The notes beneath the pieces are model-generated. The model ran no database searches. It worked only from the letters and a program-made list of their open reading frames with translations, and was not told where the DNA came from. Both the position numbers and the translations under genes were made by a program. From Flaviflagellibacter deserti (GTDB lineage: Bacteria; Pseudomonadota; Alphaproteobacteria; Rhizobiales; Methylopilaceae), in assembly GCF_042652085.1 (NCBI RefSeq), contig NZ_JBHSJF010000004.1, forward strand, positions 119,819 through 183,818: 64,000 bases of DNA, given 5' to 3'. Shown in pieces: positions 18,921 to 26,440 of the stretch (its first letter is position 1; each line of letters opens with the position of its first letter).

Positions 18921-19838
18921 ATGAGCCTCGACATTACCTCTCAGCCCGCCAAATCGGCACCCGACGAAATGGTTCCGTCGCGTTACGCGGTGCAGGTCGG
19001 CGATATTGAAGTGCTGGTGATCAGCGATGGAGTGTTGCCGCTCCCAACCGAGATGCTGGGACACAACGTCGATCCGGCCGACCGAGCTGGCTGGCTCAAC
19101 GAAAAGTTCCTGCCGCCGGACGCTTTCGACTGGGCGCTGAACGTGGTTGTGGTGCGTAGCGGCGAGCAGACCATACTCGTCGACGCCGGGCTGGGATTTG
19201 ACCCGGAATTGAACCTGCCGCGGGCCGGGCAGTTGACCAAGCGACTGGACGCCGCCGGCATTGATCTCGGATCCGTGACCGACCTGGTGCTGACCCACAT
19301 GCATATGGACCATGTTGGTGGGCTGCTCGTCGACGGGGTGAAGGAACGGCTGCGTCCGGACCTCAGAATCCACGTGGCAGCCGCCGAGGTGAAGTTCTGG
19401 GAGTCGCCCGATTTCTCTCACGTCCACATGCCGCCGGGCTTCCCGGACGCGCTTCGGGCGGCCGCCGAGCGGTTCAGCACGGATTACCACAGCCATCTGA
19501 GGCAGTTCGACAAGGAGCAGGAAGTCGCGCCGGGCGTGGTCGTCACTCGCACCGGTGGCCACACCCCCGGGCATAGCGTTGTCCGCGTGGCGTCCGGCGG
19601 CGACCGGCTGATGTTCGCCGGCGACGCGGTGTTCGCGGTCGGATTCGATCATCCCGACTGGCACAACGGCTTCGAACACGATCCCGAGGAGGCGGCCCGC
19701 GTCCGAGTGCGGCTTTTGCGCGAGCTGGCGGAGACCAAATCGCTTCTGGTGGCCACGCACCTGCCGTTTCCGTCCGTCGGCCATGTTGCCGTCGACGGCG
19801 ACCATTTTCGCTGGGTTCCGGTCTTCTGGGATTACTGA
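18921..19838 (+). CDS. Cytoplasmic MBL-fold metallo-hydrolase
   Basis: 305 aa with metal motif THMHMDHVGG (about residues 124-133), GGHTPGH and FAGDAVF, ending in ATHLPFPS. It has no signal peptide, unlike the Tat-exported paralogue at 4676. The start ATG 18921 follows GGAG by 8 bases; an in-frame 24-codon extension runs through the leader and is rejected. It follows AraC and a two-box repeat. The family includes lactonases and alkylsulfatase-like enzymes; the substrate is unknown. Confidence 0.92.
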   Translation: MSLDITSQPAKSAPDEMVPSRYAVQVGDIEVLVISDGVLPLPTEMLGHNVDPADRAGWLNEKFLPPDAFDWALNVVVVRSGEQTILVDAGLGFDPELNLPRAGQLTKRLDAAGIDLGSVTDLVLTHMHMDHVGGLLVDGVKERLRPDLRIHVAAAEVKFWESPDFSHVHMPPGFPDALRAAAERFSTDYHSHLRQFDKEQEVAPGVVVTRTGGHTPGHSVVRVASGGDRLMFAGDAVFAVGFDHPDWHNGFEHDPEEAARVRVRLLRELAETKSLLVATHLPFPSVGHVAVDGDHFRWVPVFWDY

Positions 19839-19974
19839 CCGCTCGCTGGGTTAGAGCCGAACCAAGGCTCGGTTTATCGGAACCACGGTGCGATGGCTGG
19901 GACGGTGATGACGGCGAGGAAGGCCCTCGCCGTCTCTTGGAGGCGGTCTGCAAAAAACTGCGCCCGCTGGTTCC

Positions 19975-20020
19975 GCGCGCCAACAGCAATCGCTCTGGAA
20001 GCAGGTCAATCGCTCTGGGC
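19975..20020 (+). repeat. Two-box direct repeat, copy 3 (before the alpha/beta hydrolase)
   Basis: CAATCGCTCTG at 19987 and 20007, again a 20-base period, 30 bases before the alpha/beta hydrolase ATG. The flanks start with CGCGCGCCAACAG, recalling the GCGCGGTAACAG lead of copies 1 and 2. Confidence 0.8.
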
Positions 20021-20049
20021 CTCCGCGCCCCACCAAAAGGACTGACACC

Positions 20050-20880
20050 ATGACCACCGTCACGGCCAAAGATAGCGTTCAGGTCTTCTACAAGGACTGG
20101 GGCCCGAAGACCGCCCAGCCGATCGTCTTTCACCACGGCTGGCCACTCAGCTCGGACGACTGGGATGCCCAGATGCTCTACTTCCTCGGCAAGGGCTACC
20201 GCGTCGTCGCCCATGATCGTCGCGGGCACGGTCGCTCCAGCCAGGTGAGCGACGGCCACGACATGGATCACTACGCCGCCGATGTCGCCGCGGTCGTCGA
20301 GCACCTCGATCTTCGCGACACAATTCATATCGGCCATTCCACTGGGGGCGGCGAGGCGGCGCGCTACGTCGCGCGTCACGGCAAGGGCCGCGTGGCCAAG
20401 CTGGTGCTAATCGGCGCCGTCCCGCCGCTGATGCTGAAGACGGCCGCCAATCCCAGCGGCCTGCCCATCGAGGTATTCGACGGCATCCGCAAGGAGCTCG
20501 CCGCTAATCGATCCAAGTTCTACTTCGATTTCGCGAGCGGCCCGTTCTATGGCTACAACCGGCCGGGCGCCAAGCCGTCGCAGGCGGTCATCTGGAACTG
20601 GTGGCGTCAAGCCATGATGGGCGGCGCCAACGCGCAGTACGACGGCGTCAAAGCGTTCTCGGAGACCGACTTCACCGAGGATCTGAGGAGCATCACTGTG
20701 CCCACGCTCGTCATGCACGGCGATGACGACCAGATCGTACCAGTCGCCGACTCCGCGCCTCTTTCGGCAAAGCTCCTGAAGAGGAGCTCGCTCAAAATCT
20801 ACGAGAAGTTCCCGCACGGCATGTGCACGACCCATGCCGACGACGTCAATGTCGAGCTGCTGTCGTTCATAACGGCCTAG
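20050..20880 (+). CDS. Alpha/beta hydrolase, non-heme chloroperoxidase type
   Basis: 276 aa. Oxyanion-region motif HHGWPLSSDDW, nucleophile elbow GHSTGGG (Ser97), acid in HGDDDQIVP and His in PHGMCTTHADD: the cofactor-free haloperoxidase/arylesterase signature. Such enzymes hydrolyse esters or lactones and can make peracids. No signal peptide. AAAGGA lies before ATG 20050. It lies between an MBL hydrolase and an NDH-2-like flavoprotein, behind a copy of the two-box repeat. Confidence 0.94.
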   Translation: MTTVTAKDSVQVFYKDWGPKTAQPIVFHHGWPLSSDDWDAQMLYFLGKGYRVVAHDRRGHGRSSQVSDGHDMDHYAADVAAVVEHLDLRDTIHIGHSTGGGEAARYVARHGKGRVAKLVLIGAVPPLMLKTAANPSGLPIEVFDGIRKELAANRSKFYFDFASGPFYGYNRPGAKPSQAVIWNWWRQAMMGGANAQYDGVKAFSETDFTEDLRSITVPTLVMHGDDDQIVPVADSAPLSAKLLKRSSLKIYEKFPHGMCTTHADDVNVELLSFITA

Positions 20881-20992
20881 CGCCTCCCGTTTTCCGCCTT
20901 CGCGTCATCGTCGATCCAAGAGCTTCGCCGCCCATGAGGAGCGGCAACGGTGACGCGCGCTTTCTAGATACTCAAACACTGGAGTAGATCAC

Positions 20993-22198
20993 ATGCGACT
21001 TGTCATCATTGGCGCCGGCTTCGCCGGCATGTACGCCGCACTTTCCTCCGCTCGCCTGCGCGACATCATGGGCGTTTCGCCCGACGAGTTCGAGATCGCT
21101 TTGGTTGCACCGGAGCCGACGCTAGTGGTTCGCCCGCGGCTCTACGAACCGAAGCCCGAGACGCTGACCGCACCTCTCCAACACGTCCTTAAGGCCATCG
21201 ATGTTGCTTACGTCCAAGGCCGCGTGGAGACGGTCGACACCAAATTCCGCGCCGTGGACATCGTTACGGCCGAAGGCACACGAAATACGCTCTCCTACGA
21301 CCGGTTGATCGTGGCCACCGGCAGCCGGCTGTTCCGTCCAAATATCCCTGGCCTCGCTGAGCACGGGTTCAGTGTCGACCAGCTCGACGATGCGATCGCT
21401 CTCGACCGGCATCTGCACAGTCTGGCCGATCGTCCGGCAAGGAACGGGCGCGACACGGTCGTCGTTGCCGGCGGCGGATTCACCGGCATCGAGGCGGCGA
21501 CGGAGATGCCCGCACGGCTGCGTGCGATCCTTGGCAAGGATGCCAAGCCGCGGGTCATTATCGTCGATCGGAATAGTGCGATCGCACCCGATATGGGCGA
21601 AGGCCCTCGCCCCGTCATCGAGGATGCGCTGCGCAGGCTCGGTGTGGAAACCCGGCTCGGTGCCGGAGTCGCGTCACTCGACGAATCCGGCGTTACGCTG
21701 TCCGACGGCGAACGCATCGAAGCCGAGACCGTGATCTGGGCCGCGGGCATTCGTGCCGCTCCGTTGACCGCACAGATCCCCGCGGAACGCGACAATTTCG
21801 GCCGGCTACTTGTCGACCGGGACTTGCGCGTACCGTCAGCGCCAGGCGTTTTTGCAACCGGCGATGCCGCGAGGGCAGCATGCGACGATCTCGGCAATTA
21901 CGCGCTGATGTCGTGCCAGCACGCCACGCGGATGGGCGCCTTTGCCGGCAACAACGCTGCGGCGGAGCTGCTCGGAGTTCCGACCAAGCCATATCACCAG
22001 AAGGCGTACGTCACCTGCCTCGACCTCGGCGAAGCCGGCGCGCTCTTCACGCGAGGGTGGGACCGGAAAGTGGAAATGGTCGGTGAGCAGGCAAAGAAGA
22101 CTAAGCACGAGATCAATACCGTGTGGATCTATCCGCCCCAGGCCAATCGTGCCGCTGCGCTGGCATCCGCCGATCCGGAGCGTGTCACTGACCTGTAG
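20993..22198 (+). CDS. NDH-2-like NAD(P)/FAD-dependent oxidoreductase
   Basis: 401 aa with two Rossmann motifs: VIIGAGFAGMYAA at the N-terminus (FAD) and VVAGGGFTGIEAATE (NAD(P)H), plus FATGDAARA near residue 290. This is the family of type II NADH dehydrogenases and related flavoproteins. There is no clear C-terminal amphipathic membrane anchor, so quinone reduction is only one possibility. GGAGTAGATC before ATG 20993 closely matches the leader of the MBL gene at 18921. Confidence 0.9.
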   Translation: MRLVIIGAGFAGMYAALSSARLRDIMGVSPDEFEIALVAPEPTLVVRPRLYEPKPETLTAPLQHVLKAIDVAYVQGRVETVDTKFRAVDIVTAEGTRNTLSYDRLIVATGSRLFRPNIPGLAEHGFSVDQLDDAIALDRHLHSLADRPARNGRDTVVVAGGGFTGIEAATEMPARLRAILGKDAKPRVIIVDRNSAIAPDMGEGPRPVIEDALRRLGVETRLGAGVASLDESGVTLSDGERIEAETVIWAAGIRAAPLTAQIPAERDNFGRLLVDRDLRVPSAPGVFATGDAARAACDDLGNYALMSCQHATRMGAFAGNNAAAELLGVPTKPYHQKAYVTCLDLGEAGALFTRGWDRKVEMVGEQAKKTKHEINTVWIYPPQANRAAALASADPERVTDL

Positions 22199-22274
22199 GC
22201 GCCTCACACCACGTGGCTGCGCTCCGCGTAGGAGCGCGGCTCGATCCCAATCGATCAACCTGGAGCTCACCACG

Positions 22275-22425
22275 ATGAATCAAGAAACCATGTCCGCCAT
22301 GCCGCTGACGACCCCAGCATTTCCACCCGTCCCTACCGCTTCATCGACCGCGAGTACTTCATCATCCTGTACCGGGGGGATTCCGAGGCGCTGCGCCGGC
22401 TCGTGCCGGGATCGCTCTTGTCTCT
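22275..22425 (+). pseudogene. Acetoacetate decarboxylase-like gene, frameshifted and truncated
   Basis: ATG 22275 has a good ribosome site (TGGAG) and reads MPLTTPAFPP; then, after a one-base shift near 22328, the adjacent frame reads PYRFIDREYFIILYRGDSEA and LRRLVPGSL, the typical start of acetoacetate decarboxylase-type proteins. The match ends near 22425, where unrelated sequence leads into the cyclase gene. Only about 50 of about 250 codons remain. Confidence 0.72.
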
Positions 22426-22601
22426 GGATTGTGAGAACTGCGAACGAACCAGCCTCAATCCCTTCAATCTCAGCTCGACAACGATAACGGGCCACCAATT
22501 CGTGCCGGCCGTCGATGCCGGCCTTCGGGAACACTTTCCGGCCGCTGTAGGGGCCTCGTCCGCTCGGATAGTCGTTTGGACCGGTTTTGGGGGTACATCG
22601 C

Positions 22602-24026
22602 ATGCCTCGGCTTTCTCAGATTCGATCGAGTTCCGTCGATCAACGGATCGCCCTCGCTTTGGCGCAAGAGAAGCAGGTTAGCGGGCGCCTCGGCGCGCAC
22701 GCGCTGACATTGGCTTTCGTAGCCATCGCCGTCTGGTGCGCCGTCGTCCATCCATGGCCAGGAGCCGCTTTCTACCTGGGGATCGTGGCCGCCTTCGTGG
22801 CTCTTGCCTGGACCTGGGGACGATTGGCCAGGCGGCCGTTGCCTGCATGGCTGATCCTAAGCTTCGTGCTGGCCAACGCCGCCCTGCTCACCGTGACGCT
22901 TCTTGTTCCCAACCCGTTCGATCCCCCGCCATGGCCTTTGCAGATGAAACTGCGCCCACCGGCGTTCGGGTTCTTCGTGCTTTTGATTGCGTGGTCTACG
23001 TTCACTCTGTCGCCATGGCTCGTGCTTGGCACGGCGCTAATCGTCATCACCACCTGGAGCATCGGCGTCGGTATCGTCGCGTTTCGGGCGGATGCTCTGC
23101 GCGGGTTCGGTCTTCCTGATGCGGCGGGGCTTTCGCGCTATCTGGATCCGCATTTCGTGGATACGGCGGCGTGGGCGTCGGCAACCCTCACCACATGTCT
23201 TATCGCCGGCATTCTTGCGGTTGTCGTCGGCCGGGCGCGACGTCTCGTAGATGTTCAGGCGCGCATGGAACGCGCGCGCGACAACCTCGCTCGGCATGTT
23301 TCGGCCAATCTGGTCGAGGAATTGGCGGAGAATGACGAGCCCTTTGGTCCGATCCGGAGGCAGGAGGTCGCGATCCTCTTCGCGGACATCGTCGGCTTCA
23401 CGCGTCTCTGCGAGGGTCTGGCTGCCGAAGAGGTGATTGCCATATTGCGCGGCTTCCACGAGCGTATGGCCGATTGCGTTTTCGAGAACGGCGGCACCCT
23501 CGACAAATTCGTCGGCGACAGTGTGATGGCAACCTTCGGTACCCCCAAGCCGAGCGCTCGTGACGCTGTCAACGCACTGGCATGCGCTCGGTCGATGCTG
23601 AAACGCCTCGAAGATTGGAACACGCAGCGCCGGGCTTGCGGTGAACCAATCATCAGAGCTGGTATCGGGCTACATTTCGGGCCCGTCGTGCTGGGCGACA
23701 TCGGTGACAGGAGGCGGCTTGAGTTTGCGGTCATCGGAGATGCGGTCAACGTTGCGAGCCGGCTTGAAAAGCTCACACGTGACCTTGGAACGTGCCTGGT
23801 GGTCAGCCAAGCGCTCGTCGATCGGGTTCTGGATCAGGCTGGCGACGGCGCCATCGAAGACTTGCGCCAACACGCGCCCGTGGCGGTACGTGGTCGAGCG
23901 CAGACGGTAGACGTGTGGACACACTCGGCAACCAAACAGAGGGCCGCGTCGTGCTTCTTGGGCTCGCTTCAGACCGTGCGGTTAGAGGAACCAATGTCGG
24001 TCGTTGATGCTCTCGTAGAGACGTAA
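22602..24026 (+). CDS. Membrane-bound class III adenylate/guanylate cyclase
   Basis: 474 aa: about six membrane helices in the first 210 residues, a short linker, and a class III cyclase domain (about 260-440). Visible residues: metal-binding ILFADIVGFTRL (Asp), GTLDKFVGDSVMATFG (second metal Asp), GIGLHFGPVVLGDIG and VIGDAVNVASRLE. The Lys-Phe-Val-Gly-Asp pattern fits an active adenylate cyclase. The start ATG 22602 follows a GGGGG tract; a TTG five codons earlier is less likely. It follows the broken decarboxylase gene directly. Confidence 0.92.
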   Translation: MPRLSQIRSSSVDQRIALALAQEKQVSGRLGAHALTLAFVAIAVWCAVVHPWPGAAFYLGIVAAFVALAWTWGRLARRPLPAWLILSFVLANAALLTVTLLVPNPFDPPPWPLQMKLRPPAFGFFVLLIAWSTFTLSPWLVLGTALIVITTWSIGVGIVAFRADALRGFGLPDAAGLSRYLDPHFVDTAAWASATLTTCLIAGILAVVVGRARRLVDVQARMERARDNLARHVSANLVEELAENDEPFGPIRRQEVAILFADIVGFTRLCEGLAAEEVIAILRGFHERMADCVFENGGTLDKFVGDSVMATFGTPKPSARDAVNALACARSMLKRLEDWNTQRRACGEPIIRAGIGLHFGPVVLGDIGDRRRLEFAVIGDAVNVASRLEKLTRDLGTCLVVSQALVDRVLDQAGDGAIEDLRQHAPVAVRGRAQTVDVWTHSATKQRAASCFLGSLQTVRLEEPMSVVDALVET

Positions 24027-24478
24027 GTTCCGAACGCTCTCGAGCCTCTGATCCGTTTCCTGCCGGGTCCCTAATCGCCTTTAAAACGCCGTCGCGAGAT
24101 CCGCTCCGCGGGCCCGAGGCTGTCGCAAAGTTTCCTTCCGGAAATCGAAGACGGTACTTACGGAAGGTTGGCCAGGAAAGCGTTGCTGCCCCAGGGTACA
24201 CTGGGAATGTCCGCTTCCAAGCAGGTTCCCAACTTCCGCTTCGGGTCAAATGCGGGCGCGGCGCGCATCTAGTTGCGCGGTTCGTGGCGACCGACTTCCG
24301 AAACCTCATCAGCTACAATGGATGGCGAGGAGATGGCGTCCGACGATTGCGTTCCGCTCAGTCCAAGCCGTGATCGCCGGCTTCGATGCCGCCGCTCACC
24401 TCCGAGGCTTTCGGGCCAGGGAAGGCAGCCGACTAGCGGGACGTCGACAAGACCTTGCGGTGTCACGCGACCCCGCTC
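24027..24478. other. Intergenic region, nothing recognised
   Basis: 450 bases between the cyclase gene and the convergent hypothetical gene. Short frames only; no repeat or terminator stem stands out. Confidence 0.4.
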
Positions 24479-25348
24479 TCATCGAGCAAACGGATTTTCT
24501 TCGGCCACCGTGGGGATCGCCATCTGCTTCACGAACGCCATGCGTTCGCAGTACTGGCGCAACTTCTCGTAATCCGAGCCCAGCCCTAAGGAGCGGAGAC
24601 CGTCGAATTCGCTCTTGTTCTTCGTCCAAATACGATCGAGCTCGGATTTGGGCAGCGGCGACTCTGAAGTGCGACTCCGCACATGTTCTTCGATCTGCTG
24701 GACATCACCATCGTCGAACGTCATGCCTCGGCTCGCACAAAAACGGGCTGCGATCAGAACAGTGTACTTGCCGTCCAAAAGCCTTTCTTCGTCAGCTGTC
24801 TCGCTCATCCATTCTGGGCGACCGCTGATCAGCGAGCCTGCCATGAACTGAACCAAGCTGCCGGTGTGCCAGACCGCCGCGTAGCCGTTTGGGCTGCGGT
24901 ACACGACGTAGCAGATCGCCTCCTTCAACTGATCCGATGCAAGGCATGCTTTGTCGCCGTTGATCGCGACCATCGCGAGCGTAGCTACCCGCAGTTTGGA
25001 TGAAAGCCAGCGGGGCCGTACGCCCGCTTCGTCTGAGCACGGGACCATAGGGCTATGGTCCATCCCGATGAACTGAAAATTTCGGCTCGCCGCCATGCAA
25101 CGATCAAGGCAGCGGCCGATGACCTGGACGGTAATCAGCCGCCGGGATTGCCCCCGCTGCATCGCGAGTTGAACCTCATTGGTGGCGCTGAGCAGGCTCG
25201 GGAACGGGACGAAAACCTCGGCCACCTTCCACTCGATAGCAGCGGCTATGCTGATTTTCTCGAGCTGGTCATCGACGGCTCGGCGAGCGATCTTTTCGAC
25301 ATCGGCGCGGTTCGTCGCTTCCAGAAGCGCAAACAGGACAATTGCCAA
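24479..25348 (-). CDS. Hypothetical single-pass membrane protein
   Basis: No family recognised. The counted frame starts at a TTG, but the open frame continues upstream to about 25470 and reads SRRGSKANVAIGIGLLAIVL, so a basic, Pro/Ser-rich N-terminus followed by a membrane helix seems natural. No ATG, GTG or TTG exists in that extension, leaving either a non-standard start or a frameshift from the gene just upstream. The rest (about 250 residues) is soluble with scattered Cys. A gene for a two-helix membrane protein ends at 25459 immediately before it on the same strand. Confidence 0.6.
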   Translation of the reverse strand: MAIVLFALLEATNRADVEKIARRAVDDQLEKISIAAAIEWKVAEVFVPFPSLLSATNEVQLAMQRGQSRRLITVQVIGRCLDRCMAASRNFQFIGMDHSPMVPCSDEAGVRPRWLSSKLRVATLAMVAINGDKACLASDQLKEAICYVVYRSPNGYAAVWHTGSLVQFMAGSLISGRPEWMSETADEERLLDGKYTVLIAARFCASRGMTFDDGDVQQIEEHVRSRTSESPLPKSELDRIWTKNKSEFDGLRSLGLGSDYEKLRQYCERMAFVKQMAIPTVAEENPFAR

Positions 25349-25458
25349 AAGACCGATGCCAATTGCGACATTGGCCTTGCTTCCTCTCCTCGACGATTGA
25401 GGCGCTTGCGCGTCATGAGAGGCGCGCGGAGACGGCGCCTTTGTAGCGACGGGCTGGC

Positions 25459-25695
25459 TCAGAGAACTGCCGGATTAGACGGCACACTGGACGCGGCTTT
25501 GATCCGGTTTTTGCGAACGAGGACGGCAAAGACCGTCGGTGAGACCAGAGCAGCCAGCAGGAGAGGCAAGAGCGATTCTGCTGGTGCCCCGGCAATTGCC
25601 AGTACCACCAGCATGACTGCCGTCGATGCCACACCAGCGGTGACGCAAAAGAGCACAAGGCCCCATCCCGGCATTCGTCGGATGAGGTCAATCAT
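25459..25695 (-). CDS. Small hypothetical membrane protein
   Basis: 78 aa with two hydrophobic helices (GLVLFCVTAGVASTAVML and LLPLLLAALVSPTVFAVLV) separated by a short loop and followed by a basic tail. No family recognised. It is followed on the same strand by the larger hypothetical gene and is probably co-transcribed with it. Confidence 0.55.
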   Translation of the reverse strand: MIDLIRRMPGWGLVLFCVTAGVASTAVMLVVLAIAGAPAESLLPLLLAALVSPTVFAVLVRKNRIKAASSVPSNPAVL

Positions 25696-25842
25696 CGTTC
25701 GACAGCCGTCGCATCGTCGTCAGCCGAACCGCGACGATCTTCACTTCTTCCGCCATCTACGCCCCCAGCGTAATAACTTGTTTTTATACCCTGGGTTTAT
25801 CCGCGCTGGAGGAGTTGCGAGCAAGGTGTTGGCCTCCCTTGC

Positions 25843-26115
25843 ATGGAGGCAAAACGAATCGTTGCTTGGAACCTGCGTCGCCTGCGCGTGGCTGCCGGCG
25901 TTTCGCAGGACGATCTCGCGCTATCGGCCGGTGTCGATCGCGGCTATGTCGGCCGAGCAGAACGCGGCTCGGTCAACTCGACGATCGGTACCTTGGATAA
26001 GCTCGCAGCAGCCCTGTCGGTCCATGTGAGCGAATTTCTGCGCGAACCACCCGCCGGAGAATCACCCATTGAGCCGCTTAAGGGCGGCCGGAAAAGAAGT
26101 GCAAAGGTCGATTAA
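25843..26115 (+). CDS. XRE-family HTH regulator
   Basis: 90-aa protein that is almost entirely a Cro/C1-type helix-turn-helix: NLRRLRVAAGVSQDDLALSA, recognition region GVDRGYVGRAERG, then a basic tail (GGRKRSAKVD). It is divergent from the small membrane protein gene, with 147 bp between, and close to the 3' end of tRNA-Phe. Such regulators often accompany mobile or island genes; the target is unknown. Confidence 0.88.
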   Translation: MEAKRIVAWNLRRLRVAAGVSQDDLALSAGVDRGYVGRAERGSVNSTIGTLDKLAAALSVHVSEFLREPPAGESPIEPLKGGRKRSAKVD

Positions 26116-26216
26116 CTCCCGTTGGAGCCCGCGCGAGCCCGTCACAGCATTGTAGCTGGCTTGTAGCTACCCGTTTCGGCATCGCCGACCAACTAGCGCT
26201 AACTTGTTGAAGATAA

Positions 26217-26292
26217 TGGTGCCCAGGGCCGGAATCGAACCAGCGACACGCGGATTTTCAATCCGCTGCTCTACCAACTGAGCTACCTGGGC
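26217..26292 (-). tRNA. tRNA-Phe (GAA)
   Basis: 76 bases read on the minus strand: acceptor GCCCAGG pairing with CCTGGGC, then A and an encoded CCA. The anticodon arm has stem GCGGA/TCCGC around loop TTGAAAA, giving anticodon GAA; the T-arm contains GGTTCGATTCC. All arms pair. The 3' end faces the hypothetical/XRE genes at lower coordinates. Confidence 0.98.
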
Positions 26293-26440
26293 ATCTGGCG
26301 CGGCCGGAGGCGGCGCGAGCCGGGGCCTTATAGAAAGATCGAAGGCCTCATGTCCAGCGCTTCGCGTGCCCGGTTGGAAATTATGTGACGATCGCACGGC
26401 GTCCGGCCCGCGCCACCTTGGCTCTACGGGGAAGAGCCTA

